Part shown: positions 48,855-57,890 of the stretch, piece after piece
Position numbering within the stretch: position 1 is the stretch's first letter
Layout of the letters: each line of letters starts with the position of its first letter
Assembly (NCBI GenBank): GCA_948467735.1
Contig: CAOKFN010000008.1
Location: 41,459-105,458, forward strand
DNA: 64,000 bases
DNA from: an uncultured bacterium
GTDB lineage: Bacteria > Bacillota > Clostridia > Lachnospirales > Lachnospiraceae
Direction: 5' to 3'
The notes under the pieces: model-generated
Database searches by the model: none
Told to the model about the DNA's origin: nothing
What the model saw: the letters and a program-made list of their open reading frames with translations, nothing else
Program-made: the position numbers and the translations under genes

Positions 48855-50033
48855 CTATCTTCTCTGCTGCAAAAAATCAGGAATCTTCAAGGTCTTCTCC
48901 TCCACGGAGCTGCGAATATCCATCGGCTTCTGAAGTCCCTGTCTGGAAGAAGCCTGCTGTTCCGCCGCGCTCTGCGCCATAGGATTCGGCGGCATATTCG
49001 GATTCCTCATCTGGCTTCCCACACCCGGCTGTCTGTATCCGACGCCTATTCCGAAGCGGGACTGCAGCGTGCTGCTGTTCACCGCCTCATCCAAGCCTGT
49101 GGCGATTACCGTAACGGTACAATTATCCGCCTCCGCCTCATCGTACATGGCGCCCATGATGATATTGATATCCTCTCCGGTAAACTGCTGGATATAGTCC
49201 GCCGCCTCATAGACATCCTGCAGGCTGATATCTCCCGACACATTCAGGATAATATCCGTTGCGCTGGTAATATTGGTCTCCAGCAGAGGACTCTCCACCG
49301 CCATTTTCACAGCCGACAATGCCTTGTCATCCCCCTTGCCTTCGCCGATGCCGATATGCGCAATCCCCTTATCCTTCATTACGGTCCTGATATCCGCAAA
49401 GTCCAGATTAATCAGGGACGCCCTGTTGATCAAGTCGGTGATTCCCTGAACCGCCTGCTGCAGCACTGCGTCCGCTTTCTTCAGCGCCTCCGGCATGGTG
49501 GTACGCCTGTCCACAATTTCCAGAAGTTTGTCATTGGGAATGACAATCAGAGTATCCACATATTCCTTGATTCGCTCTATACCGCTGTTGGCGTTGGACA
49601 TACGCGTTTTCGCCTCAAACCGAAACGGTTTTGTCACCACGCCCACCGTCAGAATCCCCATTTCCTTTGCCAGCTTGGCTACCACGGGCGCGGCGCCGGT
49701 ACCTGTGCCGCCTCCCATGCCGCAGGTAACGAAAACCATATCCGCCCCTTTTAAAGATGATGCAATTTCCTCGGCGCTTTCCTCCGCCGCCTTCTCTCCT
49801 ACTTCCGGCTTGGCCCCCGCGCCCAATCCCTTTGTCAGCTTCTCCCCAATCTGCAGCAGCTTCGGAGCCTTGCAGAGCTGCAGGGCCTGCTTGTCCGTAT
49901 TCACTCCGATAAACTCCACGCCGCCGATTTGTTCCTCAACCATTCTATTAACAGCATTATTGCCTGCACCGCCCACACCCACTACAATAATCTTGGCAGC
50001 AGATTCAGCATCGTTTGTCTTAATCTCCAGCAA
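48855..50033 (-). CDS. ftsZ: Cell division protein FtsZ
   Basis: 392 residues. Tubulin-like GTPase that forms the Z ring. IIVVGVGGAGNNAVNRM at the start, signature loop CGMGGGTGTGAAPVVAK, then NANSGIERIKEYVDTLIVIPND and T7-type RASLINLDFADIRTVM. The C-terminus ends in a conserved-type DIRSSVEEKTLKIPDFLQQRR, the peptide that binds FtsA/ZipA-like partners. The start is TTG at 50033 (LLEIKTNDAES), fixed by AAGGAGGG seven bases upstream; an in-frame ATG 27 bases up (50060) has no comparable site. Last gene of the division cluster. Confidence 0.96.
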   Translation of the reverse strand: MLEIKTNDAESAAKIIVVGVGGAGNNAVNRMVEEQIGGVEFIGVNTDKQALQLCKAPKLLQIGEKLTKGLGAGAKPEVGEKAAEESAEEIASSLKGADMVFVTCGMGGGTGTGAAPVVAKLAKEMGILTVGVVTKPFRFEAKTRMSNANSGIERIKEYVDTLIVIPNDKLLEIVDRRTTMPEALKKADAVLQQAVQGITDLINRASLINLDFADIRTVMKDKGIAHIGIGEGKGDDKALSAVKMAVESPLLETNITSATDIILNVSGDISLQDVYEAADYIQQFTGEDINIIMGAMYDEAEADNCTVTVIATGLDEAVNSSTLQSRFGIGVGYRQPGVGSQMRNPNMPPNPMAQSAAEQQASSRQGLQKPMDIRSSVEEKTLKIPDFLQQRR

Positions 50034-50136
50034 AGGTATTCCCTCCTTTTTCCTTTCCATTTCACTCCATATCTACTATCATATAATTTTTTGAGGAATT
50101 TAGCAACTATTTTCTTAAAAAAAATGTTCCTTCATC

Positions 50137-50862
50137 TCAGTCAGGCTTAAACGTATATTTTCCGCTGTCCTCATCATAGGTCTGCATCTGAAGCGTCCCG
50201 CTTTTTCCGTCAAGCTGCTGTAAAAACTCCGGAAGCAGCATGAGCTTGTCCTCCAAGACGGCGGTATCCTGCCCCAGAGCCACCTTAATGTTTTCAAAAG
50301 TTGTGGTAATTTCCCCGGATTTATTAAAATATATTTTATCCGACATCAAGCCGTATTTATTTAATAGTTTTGTAACATTCAAAATGCTGTTGAAAATATC
50401 CTTGTCTTCTACCGGGAGAGGTTCTCCCACAACCACATGATCAAACTCCAGCCCCGTCACCTGAGGCACACCCATGGTCCGGATGCTGGAGCTTTCCACC
50501 ACATAGCCGTCCCTGTCAAAATACACATAGGTATCCAAATATTTCACATATCCTGTGAGGCTTTTCTCATACACAATGATCTTGATGGTATCCGCCGACA
50601 GAATATCCACATTTAACACATCCACAAAGGGGATTCCCTCCACGTCCCTGTTCTTATATTTTAAAGAGAGGTAAAGAGAATTGTTCCCCAGCATACCGTC
50701 CATAACCATCGCCTTGATTTCATCCTCCGTGTAATGGACGTTTCCTTCCACATAGACGGTCTGAACGGTATATGTGATTTTGATATAAGCCCCCGCCGCC
50801 AAAATCCCGGCCAGAAGCACAATAATAAATATAAAGATACCTATTCTTCTGCTTTTATACAC
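50137..50862 (-). CDS. divIB: Cell division protein FtsQ/DivIB
   Basis: 241 residues: a short cytoplasmic tail, one membrane helix (IGIFIFIIVLLAGILAAGAYI), a POTRA-like domain (VEGNVHYTEDEIKAMVMDG) and a beta domain ending VALGQDTAVLEDKLMLLPEFL. Part of the FtsQ/FtsL/DivIC divisome subcomplex. The GTG start (50862) overlaps murA by 8 bp, so the two are coupled. A second divisome membrane protein of FtsB/DivIC type is not next to it. Confidence 0.9.
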   Translation of the reverse strand: MYKSRRIGIFIFIIVLLAGILAAGAYIKITYTVQTVYVEGNVHYTEDEIKAMVMDGMLGNNSLYLSLKYKNRDVEGIPFVDVLNVDILSADTIKIIVYEKSLTGYVKYLDTYVYFDRDGYVVESSSIRTMGVPQVTGLEFDHVVVGEPLPVEDKDIFNSILNVTKLLNKYGLMSDKIYFNKSGEITTTFENIKVALGQDTAVLEDKLMLLPEFLQQLDGKSGTLQMQTYDEDSGKYTFKPD

Positions 50863-52105
50863 TGACTACCCGCGCTCCTAACTCTCTGAAATCTCTGCCG
50901 ATATTTTCATATCCGCGGTAGATATACTGACAGCCGTCCACTATCGTTTCTCCTTCCGCCATTAGTCCTGCGGCCACTAAGGCGGCGCCGCCCCTGAGCT
51001 CCCTTGCCTGAACATGTGCGCCCGTAAGTCCCTCCACTCCCTGAATCTTCACGGTATGGGCGTCCTGCTGACAAATCTGCGCGCCCATTTTCTTCAATTC
51101 CTCCACAACCCTGAAACGATTTTCAAAAACCGTTTCCTCAATCCGGCTGCAGCCCCTCCCCAGAGTCTCCACCGCCAATACCACCGACTGTAAATCCGTA
51201 GGGAAACCCGGATAGGGCGCCGTTACAAGCCTTAGAGGCGCGGGTCTTGCAGGCGCCTGTACATAAATACCCTCCGGCGACGTATACATACGGCCGCCCA
51301 TCAGTTCCGCCGCCCGAATGACCGCGTCCATTTCCTCTCTGGGCGCCCGTTCCAGAAAGACACATCCTCCGGCGCCGATACAGCCAAAGAGATAAGTGCC
51401 CGCCACAATTCTGTCCGAAGGGACGGTAAAATCGCAGCCATGCAGTTTTCTGCCGCCGTGAATCACAAGCCTGCTGCTTCCCTCCCCTTCAATATAAGCG
51501 CCGCAGCAGCGCAGATAGCGGCACAGCGCCCAGATCTCCGGTTCCAAGGCCGCGCCTTTTAAAACGGTATCCCCATGAGCCATGACCCCGGCCAGAATAA
51601 TATTCTCCGTAGCGCCCACGGAGGGAATCGGCAGACAGATTTCGGCTCCATGAAGCCTTCTTGCTTCTGCCTTAAGCCTGCCGTCATTTTCCGCAAATTC
51701 CACTCCCATCTGCTCCAGCGCGGACAAATGCAGATCGATGGGACGAGCGCCGATGACGCACCCTCCCGGATGTTCCATGACCACTTCGCCGCATCTGCCT
51801 ATCAGCGCCCCCAGCAGACAAAGGGAGGAGCGCATCCCCGTAACCGCATCCTCGGGCATCTCGCCCTTTCTCACCTGTGATGAGTCGATAACAAGTCCTT
51901 TTTCCTGCCAATGTACACTACAGCCTAAGCTCTTTAAAAGACTTACCATAGAATGCACGTCCGATATCCTTGGACAATTTCTGATTACGGAGCTTTCCCC
52001 TATCAGCAGCGCTGCCGCCAAAATGGGCAGCGAAGCATTCTTGGAGCCTTGTATACGAACCTTTCCCTGCAGGGCGATCCTGCCCTGAATACGAATAGAA
52101 TCCAT
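50855..52105 (-). CDS. murA: UDP-N-acetylglucosamine 1-carboxyvinyltransferase MurA
   Basis: 416 residues. First committed step of peptidoglycan precursor synthesis (adds enolpyruvate from PEP to UDP-GlcNAc). QGSKNASLPILAAALL with Lys22/Asn23, the catalytic Cys in VVMEHPGGCVIGARPIDLH (fosfomycin target) and PYPGFPTDLQS all present, plus RGGAALVAAGLMAEG near the end. Start has GGATGG with 6-nt spacing. Sits between ftsW and divIB, where murG would often lie. Confidence 0.95.
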   Translation of the reverse strand: MDSIRIQGRIALQGKVRIQGSKNASLPILAAALLIGESSVIRNCPRISDVHSMVSLLKSLGCSVHWQEKGLVIDSSQVRKGEMPEDAVTGMRSSLCLLGALIGRCGEVVMEHPGGCVIGARPIDLHLSALEQMGVEFAENDGRLKAEARRLHGAEICLPIPSVGATENIILAGVMAHGDTVLKGAALEPEIWALCRYLRCCGAYIEGEGSSRLVIHGGRKLHGCDFTVPSDRIVAGTYLFGCIGAGGCVFLERAPREEMDAVIRAAELMGGRMYTSPEGIYVQAPARPAPLRLVTAPYPGFPTDLQSVVLAVETLGRGCSRIEETVFENRFRVVEELKKMGAQICQQDAHTVKIQGVEGLTGAHVQARELRGGAALVAAGLMAEGETIVDGCQYIYRGYENIGRDFRELGARVVSV

Positions 52106-52191
52106 AAAGCACCATCCGGCTTAATAAATTGACATATTCTATCCTATGAGGAAAAAGCCATATATGTACCTTGTTCCATGATAATTCCCGC

Positions 52192-53394
52192 CTATAACTC
52201 TTTCAGCTGTATCCGCCGGGCCACGCTTAGGACCAGCCCCACCTCTATCAAAAGAAACATGACCGAGGAACCGCCGTAGCTGATAAACGGAAGGGAAATT
52301 CCCGTATTTGGTATGGTGGCAGTCACCACCGCAATATTCAATATCGCCTGAATCGTGATATGTCCCATGACTCCCACCACCAGCATGGCGCCGAACAAAT
52401 CCGGCGCATTGTTGGCGATTACCATCATACGCCACAAGAGCATCACAAACATCAGGATAACGGCAACAGCCCCAAAAAGTCCAAGCTCCTCGCATATTAT
52501 AGAGAAAATCATATCGTTCTGGGCCTCGGGAAGAAAGCTCAGCTTCTGCATGCTCTGCCCCAGCCCCTTGCCCCAGACGCCCCCGCTTCCTATGGCGTAC
52601 AGTCCCTGCAGAGTCTGGAATCCGGTATCCGTGGGATCGCTTTCCGGGTCAAGCCATGATTTGATGCGGTTTCCTCTGAATGCAAGGAAATTATCCCCCG
52701 ACACCACCAGATAGACCACCAGCGCTGCCGCCGTGAGCACCAGAAGGGCCATGATGACAAATTTTTTGTAGTCGGGACTTGCCACGAACACCATCAGAAC
52801 GGAAATACCTAAAATGATGATGGCGGAGCTTAAGTTCTTGGTGATGACATAGACCTCCAAGACAATGGGCATGGGGAAGGCCGTCATCACGATAAACCCC
52901 TTCATGGTGCGGATGCCCTTTCCCATCTTGCACACCATCACCGCAAGGAACAGAATCATGCAGAGCTTCGCCACCTCCGCAGGCTGAATGTTAAATCCGG
53001 GGACGGGAGTCTTAATCCACCTAGCCGCTCCGTGGCTTTTTACGCCCAGCGGAGTCAAAACCAAAGGTATCATTCCCGCGGCAATCAGATACCCCAGCAG
53101 ATAAAATTTTTCCCAGAAATGATAAGGGATGTTCGCAACCACAATCATCAGCCCCAGTCCAATGATACCGGCAGTCAGCTGTCTCTTTAAATAATGGGCC
53201 GTATCTCCGAACTCTTGAAACGCCTGGTAGGAGCTGGCCGAATAAATCATTACCAGCCCAAAGCCCAGCAGAAACAGTACGATAAACAAAAGACTGTAAT
53301 CAAAAAAATATTCCGACTGTTCTTTTTTCTTTGGCTTTGCTTTTCTGTGAGAATCCCTTTCTTCACGGATACTCTCTCTTTCATATGCTGCCAT
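52192..53394 (-). CDS. ftsW: FtsW, division peptidoglycan polymerase (SEDS)
   Basis: 400 residues with about ten membrane helices and SEDS signatures: GFGLVMIYSASSYQAF, NIQPAEVAKLCMILFLA and GISLPFISYGGSSVMFLL. SEDS proteins polymerise glycan strands with a class B PBP; here the partners are the two PBPs encoded upstream. A ~30-residue charged tail precedes the first helix. Start at ATG 53394, 5 bases after AAGGAG (a GTG two codons upstream is less likely). Confidence 0.95.
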   Translation of the reverse strand: MAAYERESIREERDSHRKAKPKKKEQSEYFFDYSLLFIVLFLLGFGLVMIYSASSYQAFQEFGDTAHYLKRQLTAGIIGLGLMIVVANIPYHFWEKFYLLGYLIAAGMIPLVLTPLGVKSHGAARWIKTPVPGFNIQPAEVAKLCMILFLAVMVCKMGKGIRTMKGFIVMTAFPMPIVLEVYVITKNLSSAIIILGISVLMVFVASPDYKKFVIMALLVLTAAALVVYLVVSGDNFLAFRGNRIKSWLDPESDPTDTGFQTLQGLYAIGSGGVWGKGLGQSMQKLSFLPEAQNDMIFSIICEELGLFGAVAVILMFVMLLWRMMVIANNAPDLFGAMLVVGVMGHITIQAILNIAVVTATIPNTGISLPFISYGGSSVMFLLIEVGLVLSVARRIQLKEL

Positions 53395-53426
53395 ATCCAC
53401 TCCTTATCCGAAGCCGCCGGCCGTCC

Positions 53427-54860
53427 TTAATCGGAAGGCAGCTTGTTGACATATTCTTTGAACCGCTGTCCCCTCACCTCATAATTAGGAAACATTCCCC
53501 AGCTCGCGCAGGCCGGCGACAAAAGCACCGCATCCCCTCTCTCGGCAAGCTCGGTGCAAAGTTCCAGACATTCCTCGAAAGTATCCGCAAAGCGTATGTT
53601 CCAAAAACCATGTCTTCTGGCGCATTCCGCAATCTTCTCCTTGGTCTGGCCTATCAAAACCAGCCATTTTACCTTACCCTCAAAGCTCTCAATCCACTCG
53701 TCGTACCTATTCTGTTTATCATAGCCCCCGCCAATCAGTATCGTGGGCCTGCTCATGGCCCGAATCCCCTGAATCGCGGCGTCGGGATTCGTCCCCTTGG
53801 AATCATTATAGTAATCCACCCCTCCTTTGGAAGCCACAAATTCAATGCGGTGCTCCACCGCATGAAAGTTCTTAACCACAGCCAGAATGGTATCCATGGG
53901 GACGCCCATTCCCTCCGCCACGGCGATGGCGGCCATCACATTTTCCACATTGCACAGTCCCGCCAGATTCATATCCTTATGAATGTCAAGCAGCTCCTCT
54001 TCTCTGCCTCCCCCGGCTTTGACGATTTTTTCTCCTTTTAAATAATATCCCTCCTCCAGCTTCCTCGCGGAAGAAAAGAAAACCACTCTCGCAGGGCATC
54101 TGTCCGCAAATTCTCTGGTGAGGGCATTCTCATAGTTCAACACACAGATATCCTCTTTGGTCTGATTCCGGGCAACGGCCTCTTTGGCGGCCGCATATGC
54201 CTCCATAGTGTGATGGCGGTTCAAATGATCCGGCGTAATATTCAAAATTGCGGATACCGCCGGATGGAAATCGGAAATGGTTTCCAGCTGAAACGAGCTG
54301 ATTTCTCCCACCGTCACCGTATCCGCGCCGGTCCTTTGACACTCCGAAGTATAAGGATTTCCGATATTTCCCACCACAAATACCTTATCCTCCCCCAAAT
54401 GGGCTTTCATGATTTCTCCCGTCAGGGTGGTGGTGGTGGTCTTGCCGTTGGTGCCTGTAATAGCGGCAATCCTGCCCTTTTCCTGACTGTATCCAAGCTC
54501 GATCTCGCCGATGATTTCCACGCCGCTCTCCCGCAATGCGTTGACAGGCGGAATATCCACAGGCACACCGGGACTTAATACTGCCGTCCCAACGCTTTTT
54601 ATCACAGACTCCGCAAGCTCCCCTGTCACACAGACCGCTCTGCTGTCCTCCGGAAGCTTTGCCCGAAGCTCGCCTTCGGTCAGCCCTTCTTTGCCGTCGT
54701 ATAATGTGACCTCGGCCTCTAACTGCTCCAAAAGCCGAACGGCGCCGATTCCGCTGAGGCCTGAGCCTATGACAAGGCATTTCCTGCCCTTAAAATTTCT
54801 TCCCGCCGCATCCTCCATGGAATTCTCTTCCTCCATGGAATGCTCTTCTTCCCTATTCAT
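53427..54860 (-). CDS. murD: UDP-N-acetylmuramoylalanine-D-glutamate ligase MurD
   Basis: 477 residues. Adds D-Glu to UDP-MurNAc-L-Ala. The Rossmann start (LVIGSGLSGIGAVRLLEQL), the ATP loop ITGTNGKTTTTTLTGEIM, SPGVPVDIPPV, and YYNDSKGTNPDAAIQGI are as in the family. The first ~22 residues are an extension of the repeat type HSMEEE NSMEDA (DNA palindrome family), not found in a normal MurD start. Start site AGGAAGGAAATAAATA is good. Confidence 0.94.
   Translation of the reverse strand: MNREEEHSMEEENSMEDAAGRNFKGRKCLVIGSGLSGIGAVRLLEQLEAEVTLYDGKEGLTEGELRAKLPEDSRAVCVTGELAESVIKSVGTAVLSPGVPVDIPPVNALRESGVEIIGEIELGYSQEKGRIAAITGTNGKTTTTTLTGEIMKAHLGEDKVFVVGNIGNPYTSECQRTGADTVTVGEISSFQLETISDFHPAVSAILNITPDHLNRHHTMEAYAAAKEAVARNQTKEDICVLNYENALTREFADRCPARVVFFSSARKLEEGYYLKGEKIVKAGGGREEELLDIHKDMNLAGLCNVENVMAAIAVAEGMGVPMDTILAVVKNFHAVEHRIEFVASKGGVDYYNDSKGTNPDAAIQGIRAMSRPTILIGGGYDKQNRYDEWIESFEGKVKWLVLIGQTKEKIAECARRHGFWNIRFADTFEECLELCTELAERGDAVLLSPACASWGMFPNYEVRGQRFKEYVNKLPSD
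54811..54846 (-). repeat. Two 18-bp repeats at the 5' end of murD
   Basis: Two 18-bp units (HSMEEE and NSMEDA) lie in frame directly after MNREEE and before the MurD fold, belonging to the CATTCCATGGAA family also seen in the MutS2-like, phosphoesterase and cNMP-domain genes. Confidence 0.75.
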
Positions 54861-55067
54861 TATTTATTTCCTTCCTGCCGCTTCCTAAAGAATATGCCGG
54901 CAATCTTCTCTATCAGGGCCTATCAACAGCTCTTTTCCTGAGGATGTGCAAATATTTCCTCATGGGACATTCCTGCAAAATTTAAAAATACTTCTTTTCA
55001 TGCTTCCCAACGCTCCGCCTGCGTTCTTCCGTGTGCATAGATTCCGCTCTGGGGAAGCCCATGCACG

Positions 55068-56027
55068 CTATGACATCATAAGCAGCGCTGCCAGACACAT
55101 AAGCGCCGTAATGACGGTAAACAGCATGGTAATTCTTGGTTCGGACCATCCGCAGAGTTCAAAATGATGATGCAGCGGCGCCATCTTGAAAATCCGCTTC
55201 CCGCCGCTTGCCTTAAAATAAGCCACCTGCAGAATCACGGAAGATACCTCCGCCAGATAAATCACCCCAACCACCGCGATATACAAGGGCATCTGCAGCA
55301 GATAGCCGCAGCCCGCCACAAAGCCTCCCAGCGCCAAGGAACCCGTATCCCCCATGAACACCTGCGCGGGATACACGTTAAAAAGCAGAAATCCCAGCAG
55401 CGCCCCGGCTGCCGCACAGGTCACAGGCTCAATGCCGCCTGCGGTTCCGACGGCAATCACGGAAAAGAATACCGCCACCATCAAGGTCACGCTTCCCGCC
55501 AGCCCATCCAGTCCGTCCGTAAAATTCGCCCCGTTTGCGGTTCCCAGAACCACAAAGAACAATATCGGCACATTCCAAAGACCAAAATCCAAATACCGCC
55601 CCGACAGGAACGGAATTTTCATGGCAAGGCTCACATCGGTATACTGCATCAAATACCACGCGAAAATGCCCGTGACCGCCAGCTGTCCCGCCAGCTTCTG
55701 CCATGGAGTCAGCCCCATGGAGCGATGACAGACCACCTTGATATAATCGTCCAACAGTCCCACCAGTCCGAAGCCCACCGTCAAAAAGAGCACCGGCGCA
55801 ATCCTCGGATAATCCTCAATGAACAGTAAAGACGTCATCACCACGCTGAGCAGAATCAAAACCCCTCCCATGGTGGGGGTGCCGGACTTTTTCAAATGCG
55901 CCTCCGGGCCTTCTTCCCTGACTGTCTGCCCGCATTTGAGCCACCGCAGGAAGGGAATCAGAATCGGCCCGAACAAAGCGCTGATCCCAAAGGAAACCAA
56001 TACCGCCGTTATACTAATTTTGCTCAT
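55068..56027 (-). CDS. mraY: Phospho-N-acetylmuramoyl-pentapeptide transferase MraY
   Basis: 319 residues, about ten membrane helices. Makes lipid I from UDP-MurNAc-pentapeptide and undecaprenyl phosphate. GTPTMGGVLILLSVV, LVGLLDDYIKVVCHRSMGLTPWQK (Asp-rich loop), TANGANFTDGLDGLAG and QVFMGDTGSLALGGF are present. Start at ATG 56027 (MSKISITAVLV) has GGGGATGGGG and overlaps the upstream PBP stop by 14 bp; a farther upstream frame extension (56069) has no site. Confidence 0.95.
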   Translation of the reverse strand: MSKISITAVLVSFGISALFGPILIPFLRWLKCGQTVREEGPEAHLKKSGTPTMGGVLILLSVVMTSLLFIEDYPRIAPVLFLTVGFGLVGLLDDYIKVVCHRSMGLTPWQKLAGQLAVTGIFAWYLMQYTDVSLAMKIPFLSGRYLDFGLWNVPILFFVVLGTANGANFTDGLDGLAGSVTLMVAVFFSVIAVGTAGGIEPVTCAAAGALLGFLLFNVYPAQVFMGDTGSLALGGFVAGCGYLLQMPLYIAVVGVIYLAEVSSVILQVAYFKASGGKRIFKMAPLHHHFELCGWSEPRITMLFTVITALMCLAALLMMS

Positions 56028-57759
56028 CCCCATCCCCCTCGATGCCAAGATAAGGCAGAATATTTTCATAGAGCTGGCGGATAATCGGCGCGGACACCTG
56101 CCCTCCGTAATACACTCCCTGAGGATTGTTCACAATGGCAAGGGCGATCACCTGCGGGTCGTCGGCAGGGGCAAAGCCCACAAAGGATGCGATATAGCGT
56201 CCGCTGCCTCTGGGAAGGGTCTGGCTGGTGGCCGTCTTGCCTCCCACCCGAAAGCCCGCCACCTTGCCGTTGGCGCCGCTGCCCTCCTTCACCACCATCT
56301 CCAGTATCTCCCGCATGGTGGCGCTGGTTTCCGCGGACACGATGCCCGTTTCCACCGGATATTCAAACACATCCGCCACATTGCCCTCCGCGTCCAGCGT
56401 CCGCACGCCGAAATGGGGAGTCACTCTGTTTCCTCCGTTCACAATGGAAGCCGCCGTGGTGAGAAGCTGGATGGGCGTAATCTGAAAGGACTGGCCGAAG
56501 GCCACCGTGGCAAGCTCCACATTTCCCATATTCTCTTTCTTATGCATAATGGTTCCCGCCTCGCCGGGCAGGTCGATTCCCGTCTTTTTCTTTAAGCCGA
56601 ACCGCTCGAAATAACTGTAATAGCTATCCAGCCCCAGCCGAAGCCCCACCGTAATCAGCGCCGGATTGCAGGAATTCATCATGGTATGGGTAAAGTCCTG
56701 ACTGCCGTGTCCGGCCACCTTATGGCACCGGATCTTCCTGTCGTCCACAATGATATACCCGGGACAATGGAAGCTGCTGCTAGGCGTTACCACTCCCTCC
56801 TCTAACCCGGCCGCCGCCGTGATGATTTTGAAGGTGGAACCCGGCTCGTAGGTATCGTTGATGCAGCCGTTTCGCCAGATGCCGTTCAGTATGTTCTGCT
56901 TTTCCTCCGCCGAGATATCCTCCGGCGTTCCCTCCGGCAGAGCGTAGGGATTGTTCAGGTCAAATTCCGGCACATTGACCATGGCAAGCATCTCCCCGTT
57001 CTTAGGGTTCATCACAAGAATCGACACGCTGTCCGCCTGTTTCGCTGCGAGGGCCTGATTTGCCAGCTGCGCTGCGTATGCCTGAATGTTCATATCCAAG
57101 CTGATGCACAGATCCAGCCCGCTCACGGGTTCGATGCGCCTCTCCCCCGCGGACTCCACCTCGATGCCCTTTGCGTCCGTCACTGTCAGAATGGTTCCCG
57201 GCTCCCCATCCAAATATGTATCATAGATGACTTCCAGCCCGATAATTCCCTGATTATCGCCCCCTGTAAAGCCCAATACCTTGCTGGCCAGATCGTCGTA
57301 GGGATAATACCTCTTATAGTCCTCATCCACCTTGACTCCCGCCAGATCATATTCCCGTATCCTGTCCCCCACGGCCTTATCCACATTGCTCTTGATACGC
57401 TCCATGGAGGTGTATTTTTCCACCCGCCTCCTCACATAATCCTCTGACAATTCCAATTCCTTACACAGAATCTCAATCACTCTTTCCGGCTCTTCTATCT
57501 GGTTATAGATCACCGACACCGTACATACGGTCTTATTGTCCGCAAGCACCTTTCCGTTGCAGTCAAGAATACGGCCTCTGGCGGCTTTGATGCTGCGCTC
57601 CCTCTCATGCAGCTCCGTGGCCAGTCTGGAATAGTGCTCCGCACGCCATACGCACAGATACACCAGCCGTCCGAACAAACCGATAAAAGCCCCCGTACAT
57701 AGAAGAAAAACCATCAGGATTTTCTTTCTGTGGAACATTTTGTTGTTATCCGTCAACAT
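56014..57759 (-). CDS. spoVD: Class B penicillin-binding protein, SpoVD/FtsI type
   Basis: 581 residues: short cytoplasmic tail, one membrane helix (ILMVFLLCTGAFIGLFGRLVYL), pedestal domain, transpeptidase domain with STFK in DTYEPGSTFKIIT (about residue 308) and SCN in MMNSCNPALI. The third motif, usually Lys-Thr-Gly, here reads KTA in VGGKTATSQT (about 509), a substitution I note as real in the sequence (GCC codon). Whether division FtsI or sporulation SpoVD cannot be decided from sequence alone; the gene next upstream is the other class B PBP. Overlaps mraY by 14 bp. Confidence 0.9.
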   Translation of the reverse strand: MLTDNNKMFHRKKILMVFLLCTGAFIGLFGRLVYLCVWRAEHYSRLATELHERERSIKAARGRILDCNGKVLADNKTVCTVSVIYNQIEEPERVIEILCKELELSEDYVRRRVEKYTSMERIKSNVDKAVGDRIREYDLAGVKVDEDYKRYYPYDDLASKVLGFTGGDNQGIIGLEVIYDTYLDGEPGTILTVTDAKGIEVESAGERRIEPVSGLDLCISLDMNIQAYAAQLANQALAAKQADSVSILVMNPKNGEMLAMVNVPEFDLNNPYALPEGTPEDISAEEKQNILNGIWRNGCINDTYEPGSTFKIITAAAGLEEGVVTPSSSFHCPGYIIVDDRKIRCHKVAGHGSQDFTHTMMNSCNPALITVGLRLGLDSYYSYFERFGLKKKTGIDLPGEAGTIMHKKENMGNVELATVAFGQSFQITPIQLLTTAASIVNGGNRVTPHFGVRTLDAEGNVADVFEYPVETGIVSAETSATMREILEMVVKEGSGANGKVAGFRVGGKTATSQTLPRGSGRYIASFVGFAPADDPQVIALAIVNNPQGVYYGGQVSAPIIRQLYENILPYLGIEGDGDEQN

Positions 57760-57890
57760 GCAGAAACCTCACAGAAAAGCGCCTCTCCCCGGCAAGGCCC
57801 GCGGAGTACTTTTCTATCTTGCAAAAAGGATTATTATACTTTATTCTCCCTTTCGCAAAGTTATGAATACTCTCTCTAAAGAATACTCCC

